Made by a program: the position numbers and the translations under genes. From NCBI GenBank assembly GCA_963733085.1, contig CAVTBY010000002.1, positions 434,001-498,000 on the forward strand: DNA of 64,000 nucleotides. Reading direction: 5' to 3'. The DNA is from Desertimonas sp963733085. GTDB lineage: Bacteria; Actinomycetota; Acidimicrobiia; Acidimicrobiales; Ilumatobacteraceae. Positions 17,713-26,231 of this stretch are shown here, piece after piece. Each line of letters begins with the position of its first letter. The stretch's first letter is position 1. The notes under the pieces were generated by a model. That model saw nothing but the letters and a program-made list of their open reading frames with translations, was not told where the DNA came from and ran no database searches.

Positions 17713-18669
17713 ATGAGCACGCCAGCCCCGGTGCACATCTACCAGACCTACATCCGCGCCAGCGCCGAGCAGGTGTGGCAGGCGATCACCGACCCTGAGT
17801 TCACCAAGCGATACTGGCACCGCACGGCGTTCGAGTCGGCGTTCGAGCCAGGTAGCCCGTACCGCATGGTCCTGCCCGACGGCTCCGATGCCGTCGTCGG
17901 CACGATCGAGGAGGTCGAGCCACCCCGGCGACTGGTGATGACCTGGCGGATCCTCTACGACGCTGCGGCGGTGGACGAGCCGCCGAGCCGCATCGAGTGG
18001 CTGCTCACGGAGAACGGTGACGGCGTCACGAAGGTGACAACGATCCATCGCGACCTCGGCCTCAGCCCGGTTACCGAGGCCAGCGTCCGCGACGGCTGGT
18101 ATTGGGTGCTGCAGTCGATGAAGACGCTGCTCGAGACCGGCGAGTCTCTTCCCGGCGCGGAGCCCAGTGCCGACGATGACCGCAGACGGGCGACGGAATC
18201 GGTCGAGGAGATCGCGGCCGAGGATCACCGCCACCACGGCATCACCGCGAACAACTCGACGTGGGAGTTGCTCGACGGCCGGGAGCTCTCCGCTGACGAG
18301 ATCGACGACGTCCTCGGTCGGGCCTACGCGGCGATGTATCACTGGCAGCGGGCTGCACGTCGCCGGCCGGAGAACGCCGCCCGCGCCTCGTGGCTGGTGT
18401 CCCGCGTCCACGCCGTCCTCGGTCATGGCGACCTCGCTCTCCATCACGCCGATCAGTGCCTCGAGGTGGTCGAAGCGGCGGGCTTGGACGACTTCGATCT
18501 GGCCTACGCCCACGAAGCGCGGGCCCGGGCCCTCGCCTGCCTCGGCCGTCTCGACGAGGCCGCCGTCGAGCTCAAGGCTGCCAATGCCGTGACCATCACC
18601 GACCCCGAAGACAAGTCGATCCTCGACACCGATCTCGCCAGCCCACCCTGGTACGGCCTCACCCCCTGA
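17713..18669 (+). CDS. SRPBCC (AHSA1-like) protein with C-terminal helical-repeat domain
   Basis: A 318-residue two-domain protein. Residues 1-150 form an AHSA1-type SRPBCC fold (IYQTYIRASAEQVWQAITDP ... FEPGSPYRMVLPDG ... RRLVMTWRI), a hydrophobic ligand pocket. Residues 180-318 are alpha-helical with TPR-like spacing (YAAMYHWQRAARRRPENAAR, HGDLALHHADQCLEVVEAAG, HEARARALACLGRLDEAAVE). The two parts are joined by an acidic linker. It is cotranscribed with the ArsR repressor (12-bp gap, ribosome site GGAGG), a pairing very common in actinobacteria. The ligand is unknown. A family-A hairpin begins 2 bp after the stop. Confidence 0.87.
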   Translation: MSTPAPVHIYQTYIRASAEQVWQAITDPEFTKRYWHRTAFESAFEPGSPYRMVLPDGSDAVVGTIEEVEPPRRLVMTWRILYDAAAVDEPPSRIEWLLTENGDGVTKVTTIHRDLGLSPVTEASVRDGWYWVLQSMKTLLETGESLPGAEPSADDDRRRATESVEEIAAEDHRHHGITANNSTWELLDGRELSADEIDDVLGRAYAAMYHWQRAARRRPENAARASWLVSRVHAVLGHGDLALHHADQCLEVVEAAGLDDFDLAYAHEARARALACLGRLDEAAVELKAANAVTITDPEDKSILDTDLASPPWYGLTP

Positions 18670-18671
18670 CG

Positions 18672-18719
18672 ACCGATGGGTGTTTGGGGGACGGAACAGT
18701 CCCCTGAACACCCATCGGT
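18672..18719. terminator. Family-A hairpin (48 nt) after SRPBCC gene
   Basis: A 21-bp stem (accgatgggtgtttgggggac paired with its complement, two G-T wobbles) and a 6-nt loop ggaaca. It begins 2 bp after the SRPBCC stop. Outer 14 bp are identical to the hairpin at 6518; the inner part differs but still pairs. Confidence 0.78.
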
Positions 18720-18748
18720 TGGTAGAGACGGCAGTACCGTCAACGAAC

Positions 18749-19114
18749 ATGACGATGAAGGTCGAGCTCGGGGAGTTGGCCGAGCGTCTCGGTGAGTATT
18801 CGTTCGCCTACCTCGTGACGGTCGGCGACGATGGCCGCGCCCACCTCCTCGCCGTTCTGCCGGAGCTGGACGGCGACGCCCTGACGATCGGCGGCGTCGG
18901 CAAGCACACCCTCGCCAACGTCGCGACGAACCCGACGGCAACGCTCGTTTGGCCGCCCGCCAGTTCGGACGGATTCAGCCTCATCGTCGATGGCGCCGCC
19001 ACGACGGGGGTCGATGACGGCGCGATCGTCGTGACGCCGACGAAGGCAATCCTCCACCGTCCCGCCGTCGACACCGCCGGCAAGCGCACCGGCTCGGACT
19101 GCGCCCCGATCTGA
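18749..19114 (+). CDS. Pyridoxamine 5'-phosphate oxidase-like FMN-barrel protein
   Basis: A 121-residue split-barrel protein of the PNPOx-like superfamily, which binds FMN or F420. The pattern is a leading helix (LGELAERLGEYSFAYLVTVG), then strands with DGRAHLLAVLPELDGDALTI, then the small helix HTLANVATNPTATLVWPP and a closing strand. The upstream open frame starts inside the hairpin at 18680; the ATG at 18749 is chosen because it lies outside it and matches the family start. It is very short, so a flavin-dependent oxidoreductase or a simple cofactor-binding role is equally possible. It converges on the lipase gene. Confidence 0.75.
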   Translation: MTMKVELGELAERLGEYSFAYLVTVGDDGRAHLLAVLPELDGDALTIGGVGKHTLANVATNPTATLVWPPASSDGFSLIVDGAATTGVDDGAIVVTPTKAILHRPAVDTAGKRTGSDCAPI

Positions 19115-19128
19115 GCGACCACCCGGAG

Positions 19129-19196
19129 CCATTGGAGTGTTTGCCGCACGGCTGTGTCGGCCGGTGGCAGTCCTATGGCAGCAAACACTCCAATGG
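19129..19196. repeat. Family-B inverted repeat between convergent genes
   Basis: Perfect 16-bp arms CCATTGGAGTGTTTGC (19129-19144) and GCAAACACTCCAATGG (19181-19196) with a 36-nt GC-rich centre. The arm ends 3 bp before the stop of the minus-strand lipase gene and starts 14 bp after the PNPOx-like gene. It shares the word ATTGGAGTGTTTGC with the nested copy at 10003. Confidence 0.78.
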
Positions 19197-19199
19197 AGA

Positions 19200-20414
19200 T
19201 CAGGGTGGGCAGTTGGATGTCGGGGTCGTCGTCCCGTCACGCAAGCCGTTCAGCCAGGCGACGCCATCGCTGTCCACGGCACTGAAGGCACTGGTGTGGA
19301 ACCCGCCAGGCTCGACACGGCGCTCGACCACTTGACCGGCAGCGCACAGGCGAGCATGGAGCGCCTCGCTGTGGACGATCGGGATGCGCTCGTCGGCCTC
19401 GGCGTGGAAGATCAGCATCGGTGCCGCGGTTGCCGTCGTCCCGGCGGTATTGGCTACGAGCAGTGAGGCGAAGGGCTCGACGGTCGCCGGATCGGTTGCG
19501 ACGAACGCCCCGGCGGTCGCGACGGTGACAGGTTGGTCGAAGCAGTGCGTGTCCCACGCCTGCACGAGCTCCATTCCGGCAGGGGTGAGTACGGCGGGCA
19601 GGTTTGCCAGCGCCTCCGGGTGGGCGACGGCGAGCCCGGCGACGAGTCCGACGCTGAGCGCGCTGCGCTCGGGCTGGGGAGTGGCCCATGACGCCAGTGC
19701 CGCAGGTTCGCTCGCCGGAGCACCGATGACCGTGCCAATGATCGACTGCTCCGGCGTCCACTCGGCGGCCAGTTGGGTCGCCCACAGGGCGGCGTGACCA
19801 CCCTGGGAGAACCCGGTGATCGCCGTCGTGTCGGCGACGTACACGCCGGGGATCTGGCGGGCGGCGCGACCGGCGTCGAGCATGCTCCGGCCCTCACTGA
19901 CACCGACGAGCATCGGATGTGACCCCGGCCCGCCGAGACCCTCGTAGTCCGTGGCCACGACGACCCACCCATCGTCGGTCCTGTGGCTGAGCGACTCGAA
20001 TTCGGAGCTGTAGGGAGCGTCGGATGTGACGTCCTCGATGACGACCGATGGCGCGCACGGGTCGGCCAGGCCGGTCGTCCCGTGCCCATAGAGGAGCATT
20101 GGATAGCCACCGAACGGGGGCGGGTTGTCAGACGCAGCGACGAGTCCGGTCACCACGGTGGGCGCGCCGGCGACGGTCTGGGAGAGGTACATGATCCGGT
20201 AGCCGCGGGCGAACGACAACTCAACTGCCTGCCAGCGCACGAGGTCGCCGTGCTCGCCCGCCGGGACTGGATTGGGCGCCGCGAAGAACGCATGGTCGCC
20301 CATCGCGAACTCGACCGGACCGGGCGCCGGAGCAGCAGTCGCGGAAGAGGGGCCGGCGGCGATCACGAGTGGACAGGCACTGAGGACTGCTGTCGCGATG
20401 CCGAGCACCTTCAT
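19200..20414 (-). CDS. Secreted alpha/beta-hydrolase, secretory lipase (LIP) family, copy 1
   Basis: From ATG 20414 the protein is 404 residues and begins with a clear signal peptide (MKVLGIATAVLSACPLVIAA). It has the LIP-family core: YLSQTVAGAPTVVTGLV, LLYGHGTTG (oxyanion region), VVATDYEGLGGPG and the nucleophile elbow GFSQGG. The acid residue probably lies near FHAEADERIP and the His near PGGFHTSAF. It probably hydrolyses lipid or ester substrates outside the cell. It lies 1 bp downstream of a paralogue with the same order of motifs, so the two arose by tandem duplication and are co-transcribed. A family-B repeat follows. Confidence 0.88.
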   Translation of the reverse strand: MKVLGIATAVLSACPLVIAAGPSSATAAPAPGPVEFAMGDHAFFAAPNPVPAGEHGDLVRWQAVELSFARGYRIMYLSQTVAGAPTVVTGLVAASDNPPPFGGYPMLLYGHGTTGLADPCAPSVVIEDVTSDAPYSSEFESLSHRTDDGWVVVATDYEGLGGPGSHPMLVGVSEGRSMLDAGRAARQIPGVYVADTTAITGFSQGGHAALWATQLAAEWTPEQSIIGTVIGAPASEPAALASWATPQPERSALSVGLVAGLAVAHPEALANLPAVLTPAGMELVQAWDTHCFDQPVTVATAGAFVATDPATVEPFASLLVANTAGTTATAAPMLIFHAEADERIPIVHSEALHARLCAAGQVVERRVEPGGFHTSAFSAVDSDGVAWLNGLRDGTTTPTSNCPP

Positions 20415-20415
20415 G

Positions 20416-21648
20416 TCATCCCTCACAACTCGAGGTGGGCGTTGTCGTGCCGGCGGCAAGCCCGGTCAGCCACGTCAGCCCCTCGGTGCGAGCTTGGGCG
20501 ATCGTCGAGCCATGACTGGCCCCGGCGACCACTCGGCGCTCGATGACCTGACCAGTCGCACACAACCGCGCGACGAGCGTGTCGTTGTGGGCGATCGGCA
20601 CGGTGGCGTCGGCGTCGCCGTGGAACAGCAGCAGCGGCGTCGGTGAAGCAACCGTCCCGGCGGTGTTGGCGGCGAGCAACGTGGCAAACGGCTCCACCGT
20701 GGCCGGGTCACCGGTCACGTATGGGCCGGCCACGGCAGGGTCGACATCGAAGCACTGCGTGTCCCAGGAGGCGAGGAGCTCCGTGCCTGCTGGTGTGAGC
20801 AACTGCGTCAACGCGATTGCTGCCCCAACGTTCGCCGTCGCCGCTCCGGCGAGCACGGCCACCGCGTCGTCCTCCTGTTGTGGCTGCGAGAGCGCCGCCC
20901 CAACGAGCAATGGAACTTCGCTCGGGGTCGCCGCCGCAACGGTGCCGATGATCGGCTGCTCTGGCGTCCATTCGGCGGCCAGCTGCGTCGCCCAAAGCGC
21001 GGCGTGGCCGCCCTGCGAGTACCCGAACACCCCGGTGGTGTCGCCGATGTAGGCGACCGGGAGCTGGCGGGCCGCCCGCCCGGCGTCGAGCATGCTTCGC
21101 GCCTCGCTCACACCGACGAGTAACGGGTGCGACCCCGGTCCGCCGAGGCCTTCGTAGTCGGTGGCGATCACTGCCCATCCGTCGTTGATCGCCGTGCTCA
21201 TCGAATCGAACTCGTCGGCGGCGTCGGCGTCGGGCCCGTCGATGACCACGGATGGTGAGCACGGATCGTCGAGTCCTGTGCTGCCGTGACCGTAGAGCAG
21301 CGCCTTCAAGCCACCGAACGGGGCTTGGTCATCGGGGAGCTCCACGAGGCCAGTGACCACGGTCGGCGTTCCAGCGACAGTTTCCGACAGGTACATGATG
21401 CGGTACCGGCGAGAGAACGTCGCGTCGAGCGCTTGCCACCGCACCAGATCGCCGTGCTCACCGGCAGGGATCGGATCGGGCACTTCGTAGAACGCCGGAT
21501 CGCCAAAGGCGTACTCGACCGGGCTGGGCGTGGGTGCCGCCGTCACCACACGACCCGGCCCAGATCCGCCGCCTGCCAGCGCGGAGTGGGAGATCGAGCA
21601 CGCGCCGAGCAGCCCGACCGCGCCGACCCGCCGCCACCCCAGCCTCAT
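20416..21648 (-). CDS. Secreted alpha/beta-hydrolase, secretory lipase (LIP) family, copy 2
   Basis: A 410-residue paralogue of the downstream lipase. The signal peptide is MRLGWRRVGAVGLLGACSIS followed by a small-residue region; the Cys at about 17 could alternatively be a lipobox. Motifs are YLSETVAGTPTVVTGLV, LLYGHGSTGLDDPC, VIATDYEGLGGPG, the nucleophile elbow GYSQGG, LLLFHGDADATVPI (acid) and VAGASHGS (His). Its start overlaps the stop of the IlvC-like gene by 4 bp (ATGA), placing three genes in one operon. The two lipases differ mostly in the region after the elbow, which forms the lid, so their substrates may differ. Confidence 0.88.
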   Translation of the reverse strand: MRLGWRRVGAVGLLGACSISHSALAGGGSGPGRVVTAAPTPSPVEYAFGDPAFYEVPDPIPAGEHGDLVRWQALDATFSRRYRIMYLSETVAGTPTVVTGLVELPDDQAPFGGLKALLYGHGSTGLDDPCSPSVVIDGPDADAADEFDSMSTAINDGWAVIATDYEGLGGPGSHPLLVGVSEARSMLDAGRAARQLPVAYIGDTTGVFGYSQGGHAALWATQLAAEWTPEQPIIGTVAAATPSEVPLLVGAALSQPQQEDDAVAVLAGAATANVGAAIALTQLLTPAGTELLASWDTQCFDVDPAVAGPYVTGDPATVEPFATLLAANTAGTVASPTPLLLFHGDADATVPIAHNDTLVARLCATGQVIERRVVAGASHGSTIAQARTEGLTWLTGLAAGTTTPTSSCEG

Positions 21649-22658
21649 GACGTGGTCCTAGCAGGCGACCCTGAAGGTTGCCTGAAAGCGGCGCGGATCG
21701 ATTCTTCGGCGCGACTCATCGGGTCGTCGCCGGCCGTCATCGCCGCGATCAGCTGCAATGACGGTGCGCCGGCGGCGGCCTCGGCCTGGAACTTCTCGGC
21801 GAAGCCGCCGCCACGGATGTCGTCGAGCACCTCGGCGAACCGCGCCCGCATCGACTCGGTGTCGAGATCCAGCGTGCGGAGGAAGCCGCCGTACTGAGCA
21901 GTCGCGCCGTGCTCGACAACCGCCCGGTAGAAGCCGCGCTCGGCGAAGCCGCGGAACACCTCCGCCATCTCGCCCGACTGGTACAGCTCGAGGATGAGCG
22001 CCTCGGGTGGCAGGCCGGCAGCAACGCCGACCTCGAAGGCAAGCTGGATGGCCATGCCGACGTATGGTCCGACGCTTTGCTCAACGAACAGGTCGAGGGC
22101 CGCCTCGTCGACCGCCGGAACGGCGAACGCGGCTCGGTCGAGGGCACCGGCGGCGAGGGCCAGGGCCAGCAGGCGATCCCTGGCTCGTCCTGATGCATCG
22201 CGCTCGACGCTGACGTAGGCCACGTAGCCGTCGCTGCTACCCCGGCGGACGGAACTGCCGACCATGCGCGGGGCGAGTAGCAGGACGTCAACTCCGTCCG
22301 GTGGCGTCACGAGGCCAAAGGCGAGGCAGTACCCGGATGCGAAGCACACGGCGCTGCCGGGACGGAGCATCGGGGCGACGATCTCGCCGAAGCAGTCCGG
22401 GATAGCCTCGTCGGAGATCAGCACGTACACGACGTCGGCGTTGGCGACAGCGTCGCCGATGTCGGCCACGGCGAACCCATCGGTGGCTGCCTGGGCCCGA
22501 TACTCGTCGTCGCGGTTGCCGATGACGACGTCGAGGCCGCTGGCGGCGAGGTTCCTGGCCATCGACGACCCCAGGTTGCCGTAGCCGATCACAGAGACCC
22601 GCTGGTCGGCCAACGCCGTAGCGTCGGCGTCGGCCCGCGTGTACACGTCGAGGGTCAT
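21645..22658 (-). CDS. Ketol-acid reductoisomerase-like NAD(P)-dependent oxidoreductase
   Basis: A 337-residue protein similar in layout to class I IlvC. The N-terminal Rossmann domain has VSVIGYGNLGSSMARNL and then DVVIGNRDD, ADVVYVLISDEAI and LRPGSAVCFASG. The C-terminal knotted helical domain has DEAALDLFVEQSVGPYVGMA and YRAVVEHGATAQYGGF. In true KARI the loop reads FAHGF and the metal ligands are in ETETDLFGEQ and the SNTAEYG segment; here they are ASGYC, DEAALDLFVEQ and GATAQYG. Parts of the active site are changed, so a role in valine/isoleucine synthesis is unlikely. GGAGG lies 7 bp before ATG 22658. It is first gene of the lipase operon. Confidence 0.75.
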   Translation of the reverse strand: MTLDVYTRADADATALADQRVSVIGYGNLGSSMARNLAASGLDVVIGNRDDEYRAQAATDGFAVADIGDAVANADVVYVLISDEAIPDCFGEIVAPMLRPGSAVCFASGYCLAFGLVTPPDGVDVLLLAPRMVGSSVRRGSSDGYVAYVSVERDASGRARDRLLALALAAGALDRAAFAVPAVDEAALDLFVEQSVGPYVGMAIQLAFEVGVAAGLPPEALILELYQSGEMAEVFRGFAERGFYRAVVEHGATAQYGGFLRTLDLDTESMRARFAEVLDDIRGGGFAEKFQAEAAAGAPSLQLIAAMTAGDDPMSRAEESIRAAFRQPSGSPARTTS

Positions 22659-22701
22659 CCTGATGCCTCCAGTCATCGCCGGGGTTGGGCAGGATTGTTC
22701 C

Positions 22702-23954
22702 ATGAGCGCGGAGCTCGTCGTGGCACCCGGCAACGGCCTGGGCGCTCTGCTGCGCCAGGACGGGTTCCGCCGCCTCGCCACCGGCCAGCTCGTTTCGGGG
22801 ATCGGCGACTGGATGGTGACGCTGGCGCTGATGGTCCTCGTCCTCGACGTCAGCGATTCGTCCACGGCGGTCGGCGGCGTGCTCGTGCTGCGACTGCTCC
22901 CGACGTTGGTCGCCGGACCGATCGTCGCCGCGCCTCGTCGGCCGCTGGGATCGACGATCGACGATGCTGGCAATGGACGCCGTGCGCGTCGTTGTCGTTC
23001 TTGCCATCCCCTTCGTCGACACGCTGTGGTGGATCTACGCGTGGGCGGTCGTGCTCGAACTGGCCGGTCTGATCTTCGTCCCGGCTCGCGACGCAGCGGT
23101 GCCCGACCTTGCTCCGCGCGACTCTCTGCCGATGGCCAACGGTGTGATGCTGGCTGCGTCGTTCGGCACGATCCCCGTCGGTGCGTTGTGCTTCGGGCTT
23201 GTGTCATGGGCAGCAGGTGGCGGCGCCCCCGCCGCCGTGTTCGTCGCCGACGCCGCGACGTTCGCCGTGTCGTATTGGTTCATCGCCAGAGTGCGTTTGG
23301 TCGATGGGGTCGACCCGGCGGGTGCCGGCGCGAGTGGACGTTTCGTCGACGCATTGCGGTTGCCGATCGTGCGTGCCGTGGGACCCGCCGCCCTCGTCAC
23401 AGCGCTCGGCCTGGGAACCCTGTTCTCGATGGGCGTAGTGTTCGTCCAGGACGTGCTCGGTGCCTCGACGCTCCAGTTCGGTGTGCTCGTCGCCCTGTTC
23501 GGGGTCGGCGCGGCGGGAGGCCTGGCGATCCTCGCCGCCGCTCGTCGCGCCGACCTCCAGGTCGTCCGCTTGTGCGTCGCCGCCCAGGGCGTCGTCGTTG
23601 CGGCGATGAGCCAGGCTGCCGTCGATCCTTGCTGCGTTCGCCGGCGCCGTGATGTTCGGGGCGGCGACGGCAGCAGGGTTGGCGGCGGCGATGAGCCTGT
23701 TGCAGGCCTGCCTCGGAGAACGGGATCGCGTCCTCGCCTTTACCGCCTTCCACGTCGTCATCCGCGGCGGCTTGGGACTCGCCGCCCTCGGCGCCGGGCT
23801 CGCCGGTGACCTACTCGGTCGGGTGGAATGGCCGGCGCTCGGAACTCTTCAGCCGGCCCGCGCCGTGCTGTTCGTCGCCGGCCTGATCGTCGCCGCCACG
23901 GCGCTGTTCATCCGGCTGCCGTCCGTGGACGATTCAGCGGCGCGGGGTGAGTGA
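22702..23954 (+). pseudogene. MFS transporter, interrupted by two frameshifts
   Basis: The conserved protein is spread over three frames. Residues 1-80 (MSAELVVAPGNGLGALLRQD ... GGVLVLRLLPTLVAGPIVA) are in the first frame. The middle (MLAMDAVRVVVVLAIPFVDT ... LAILAAARRADLQVVRL) is in the second from about 22935. The end (MFGAATAAGLAAAMSLLQAC ... TALFIRLPSVDD) is in the third from about 23625. Joined, they give an efflux permease of roughly 415 residues with 10-12 helices, of the MFS group with the motif DW near helix 1. One extra G in gccgcgcctcg explains the first shift. Sequence error is more likely than decay because all pieces remain conserved. It is divergent from the IlvC-like gene. Confidence 0.78.
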
Positions 23955-24773
23955 CGTCAGGCGCAGCCGGTACAGCTCGAGGTAGTGGACGTCGCCGACC
24001 GGGCTGTCGCTGCGCACGTCGACGGACGCCGCGAGCTCGACGATCAGTCCGTTGGCGGGGAGCACCTTGACGACTCGCTCGTTGGTGCCGACCGAGGCCC
24101 CAGAGATCTCGTCGTGCAACTCGAACGTGAGCACCTCGATCGTCTCGCCGGCGACCTCGACCTCGGACAGGCCGGTGATCGTGCCCGTACGGAGCACATC
24201 GACGTCGTCATCCGCACAGCGGACGGTCCAGGTCGTGCCCGGCTCCGTCGAGGACGGATACCACAGGGAGCCCGGCTCGCACACGAACTCACGGTCGTCG
24301 TCCATTCCGAAGAACTGGTGATAGCTGCGGTAGCGCGGCAGGACGACACCGGATGGCTCTGGGCAGACGACCGTGTCGTCGAAGCGCTCGGCAAGCGGGC
24401 GCCAGGTGAATTTGGCGCCGCATCCTTCGAGGCGCACGGTGATCGTCGTCTCCGCCGGATAATCGTGATGCCGGCCGTCGAGGGCGTCGACCGACTCGCG
24501 GCCCGACGTCGCGTAGGTGTAGACGCCCGGCTCGGGGAGCACGGCGACGGCGCCGTCGACGCCGCCGGTGTCTGCGCGGAACTCGCTGACCGCCTCTTCG
24601 ACATCGACCGGAGTCGTCGATTCGCTGAAGATGATCGCGGCGGCGATCAACCCGGCGACAACGAGGGCGACGAACGTGAACGAGGCGATGACGACAAGCC
24701 GGCGACGGCGCTGCCGCCGCGCCGTCGTGTCACCGGACGTCGTGCCGGCAGGTCGATCGGCCTCGTCGATGAT
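23934..24773 (-). CDS. Membrane-anchored protein of unknown function
   Basis: About 280 residues. A basic stretch (ARRQRRRR) precedes one transmembrane helix (VVIASFTFVALVVAGLIAAA), and the remaining 225 residues are extracytoplasmic with three Cys in view (GCGAKF, DTVVCPEP, FVCEPG, VRCADD). The ectodomain is beta-rich and similar in plan to other actinobacterial single-pass proteins that I cannot name. The start is a problem: no ATG, GTG or TTG is found in frame between the helix and the divergent plsY start, so the 5' end given (an ATC pair at 24768-24773) is only a boundary. A lost base near 24770 would explain it. It converges on the MFS gene with a 21-bp overlap. Confidence 0.6.
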   Translation of the reverse strand: MIDEADRPAGTTSGDTTARRQRRRRLVVIASFTFVALVVAGLIAAAIIFSESTTPVDVEEAVSEFRADTGGVDGAVAVLPEPGVYTYATSGRESVDALDGRHHDYPAETTITVRLEGCGAKFTWRPLAERFDDTVVCPEPSGVVLPRYRSYHQFFGMDDDREFVCEPGSLWYPSSTEPGTTWTVRCADDDVDVLRTGTITGLSEVEVAGETIEVLTFELHDEISGASVGTNERVVKVLPANGLIVELAASVDVRSDSPVGDVHYLELYRLRLTSLTPRR

Positions 24774-24794
24774 GCAATTCTGTAGCGTGCGGCC

Positions 24795-25421
24795 GTGGCG
24801 AGGGCGGACCGAGCGTGGCGGCCGGCAGCGATCCTCGCCGGCTCCTACCTCGCCGGCTCGGTGCCGTGGTCGCAGGTGGCGGCCCGTCGCCGTGGCGTCG
24901 ACCTGCGTTCCGTGGGAACTGGCACCGTCTCGGGCACGGCGCTGTACCGAGTCGCCGGGTTCGCCCCGCTCGCCGCCGCCGGATCCCTCGACGTCGCCAA
25001 GGGCGCCGTTGGCCCGCTTGCGGCCACCAGCTTGCGCGCCGGGACTTTCCGCACTCGCCGCCTCGGCCGCCGTCACCGGACACAACTGGTCGCCGTTCCT
25101 ACGTGGTGCCGGTGGCCGTGGCGTCGCCCCGGCGCTCGGAGCGTTGCTCGCCGGTGCGCCGGCCGGCGCCATCGTCGTCGCCACCGGCCTCGCCGCCGGG
25201 CGGCTCAGCCGCCAGACCGGGTTGGGCTGCTTCGTCGCCTACGTTGCCCTCGTGCCGACGGTCCACCGCGTCCATGGTCGGGCGGGCGCAGTGCTCGCCG
25301 CTTCGGTGCTCGCCCCGTTGCTGGCCAAGCGGATCACCGGCAACCAGCCGCGCTCGGGCCTGGGACGGTCGCACGTTGCTGTCCCGGTTGCTGCTCGATC
25401 GCGATCCCGAGGCCGAGGTGA
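24795..25421 (+). pseudogene. plsY: Glycerol-3-phosphate acyltransferase, PlsY family, frameshifted
   Basis: PlsY transfers acyl from acyl-phosphate to glycerol-3-phosphate in the membrane. The N-terminal part (residues 1-78, GSYLAGSVPWSQVAARRRGV then GTGTVSGTALYRVAG and SLDVAKGAVGPLA) is in one frame. From about 25040 the rest (ALAASAAVTGHNWSPFLRGA then GRGVAPALGALLAGAPAG and LAKRITGNQP) continues in the next frame. The three PlsY loop motifs (GSxP, GSGNxGATN equivalent, and GHxWxxF...GGxGVA) are all present, the second being changed to GTGTVSGTA. The C-terminal end is ambiguous: a natural-looking tail GRTLLSRLLLDRDPEAEV lies in the frame of the next gene. The stop at 25419-25421 belongs to the N-terminal frame. 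Confidence 0.78.
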
Positions 25422-25426
25422 CCGAC

Positions 25427-26212
25427 ATGACCGTTGGTGTCGTCACCGACAGCGCGGCGTCGATTCCCACCGAGCTTGCCGCGGTATGGGGGATCGAGGT
25501 CGTCGAGCAGCACGTGCAACCCCGTCACGGCGCGGTCGGCACGGCTGCGCCGAGTCCCGGCGAGTTCGCGAGGGCGATCGAGCGCACCGGCTGCGACGAG
25601 GTGGTCGTGCTGACCGTGTCATCGCGGGTGAGCGCCACCTGGAACGCCGCCCGACTCGCCGCCGCCGAGACATCGGTCCCGGCCGTGGTCATCGACACCG
25701 AGACGGCCGCTGGAGCGCAGGCCCTCGTCGTCCTCGCCGCCGCTCGAGCCGCGGCCGCGGGCGCCGACCTCCGCGCCGTCGAGGCGCTGACCCTCGACGT
25801 CGTCGGCCGCGTCCGGCTCGTCGCTGTCATCGACGGACTGGAGCAACTCGTCCGCAGCGGACGTGTGCCTGGCCTCGCCGGATGGGCGGGTCGGGTGCTC
25901 GGACTCAAACCGCTGTTCGAGTTCCGCCACGGCGTCGCCCGGCGGTTGCGCCCCGCCGCCAGCCGGGAGGCGGCGCTGTCGAGGATTCTCGGGCACTGGC
26001 GACGCAGCCGCCAACAGGCCGGGCTGTCCGCCCGGCTCCACGTTGCCGCCCTCCACGCCGACGCCGAGGCGGATGCCGAGGGCCTGCTCAAGCATGTCCG
26101 CGACGACCTCGACGGTGCTCCGGCGACCGAGCTCGTCCTCGAGTTCAGCGACGTGATGGTCGCCCACACCGGCCCCGGCCTCGTCGGCCTGGCCTGGTGG
26201 TGGCAGCCGTGA
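25427..26212 (+). CDS. DegV/FakB-family fatty-acid-binding protein
   Basis: About 261 residues from ATG 25427 (GTG 25418 is an alternative). The DegV fold is seen from GVVTDSAASIP (residues 3-14), LTVSSRVSATWNAARLA (first lipid-contact region), VVIDTETAAGAQALVVLAA and the C-terminal lobe with PLFEFRHGVARRLRP and VMVAHTGPGLVGLAW. In FakAB systems this protein carries a fatty acid to the kinase FakA, and the resulting acyl-phosphate is the PlsY substrate. Here it follows PlsY directly, and its frame is open upstream with no stop into a PlsY-like tail, so a fusion is possible. Confidence 0.88.
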   Translation: MTVGVVTDSAASIPTELAAVWGIEVVEQHVQPRHGAVGTAAPSPGEFARAIERTGCDEVVVLTVSSRVSATWNAARLAAAETSVPAVVIDTETAAGAQALVVLAAARAAAAGADLRAVEALTLDVVGRVRLVAVIDGLEQLVRSGRVPGLAGWAGRVLGLKPLFEFRHGVARRLRPAASREAALSRILGHWRRSRQQAGLSARLHVAALHADAEADAEGLLKHVRDDLDGAPATELVLEFSDVMVAHTGPGLVGLAWWWQP

Positions 26213-26231
26213 TTCCGGGTCGGCTCGCCTC

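Noticed and set aside
18680..18748. Start of the PNPOx-like gene inside the hairpin at 18680
   Set aside because: The 23 extra residues are encoded by the hairpin itself; ATG 18749 fits the family.
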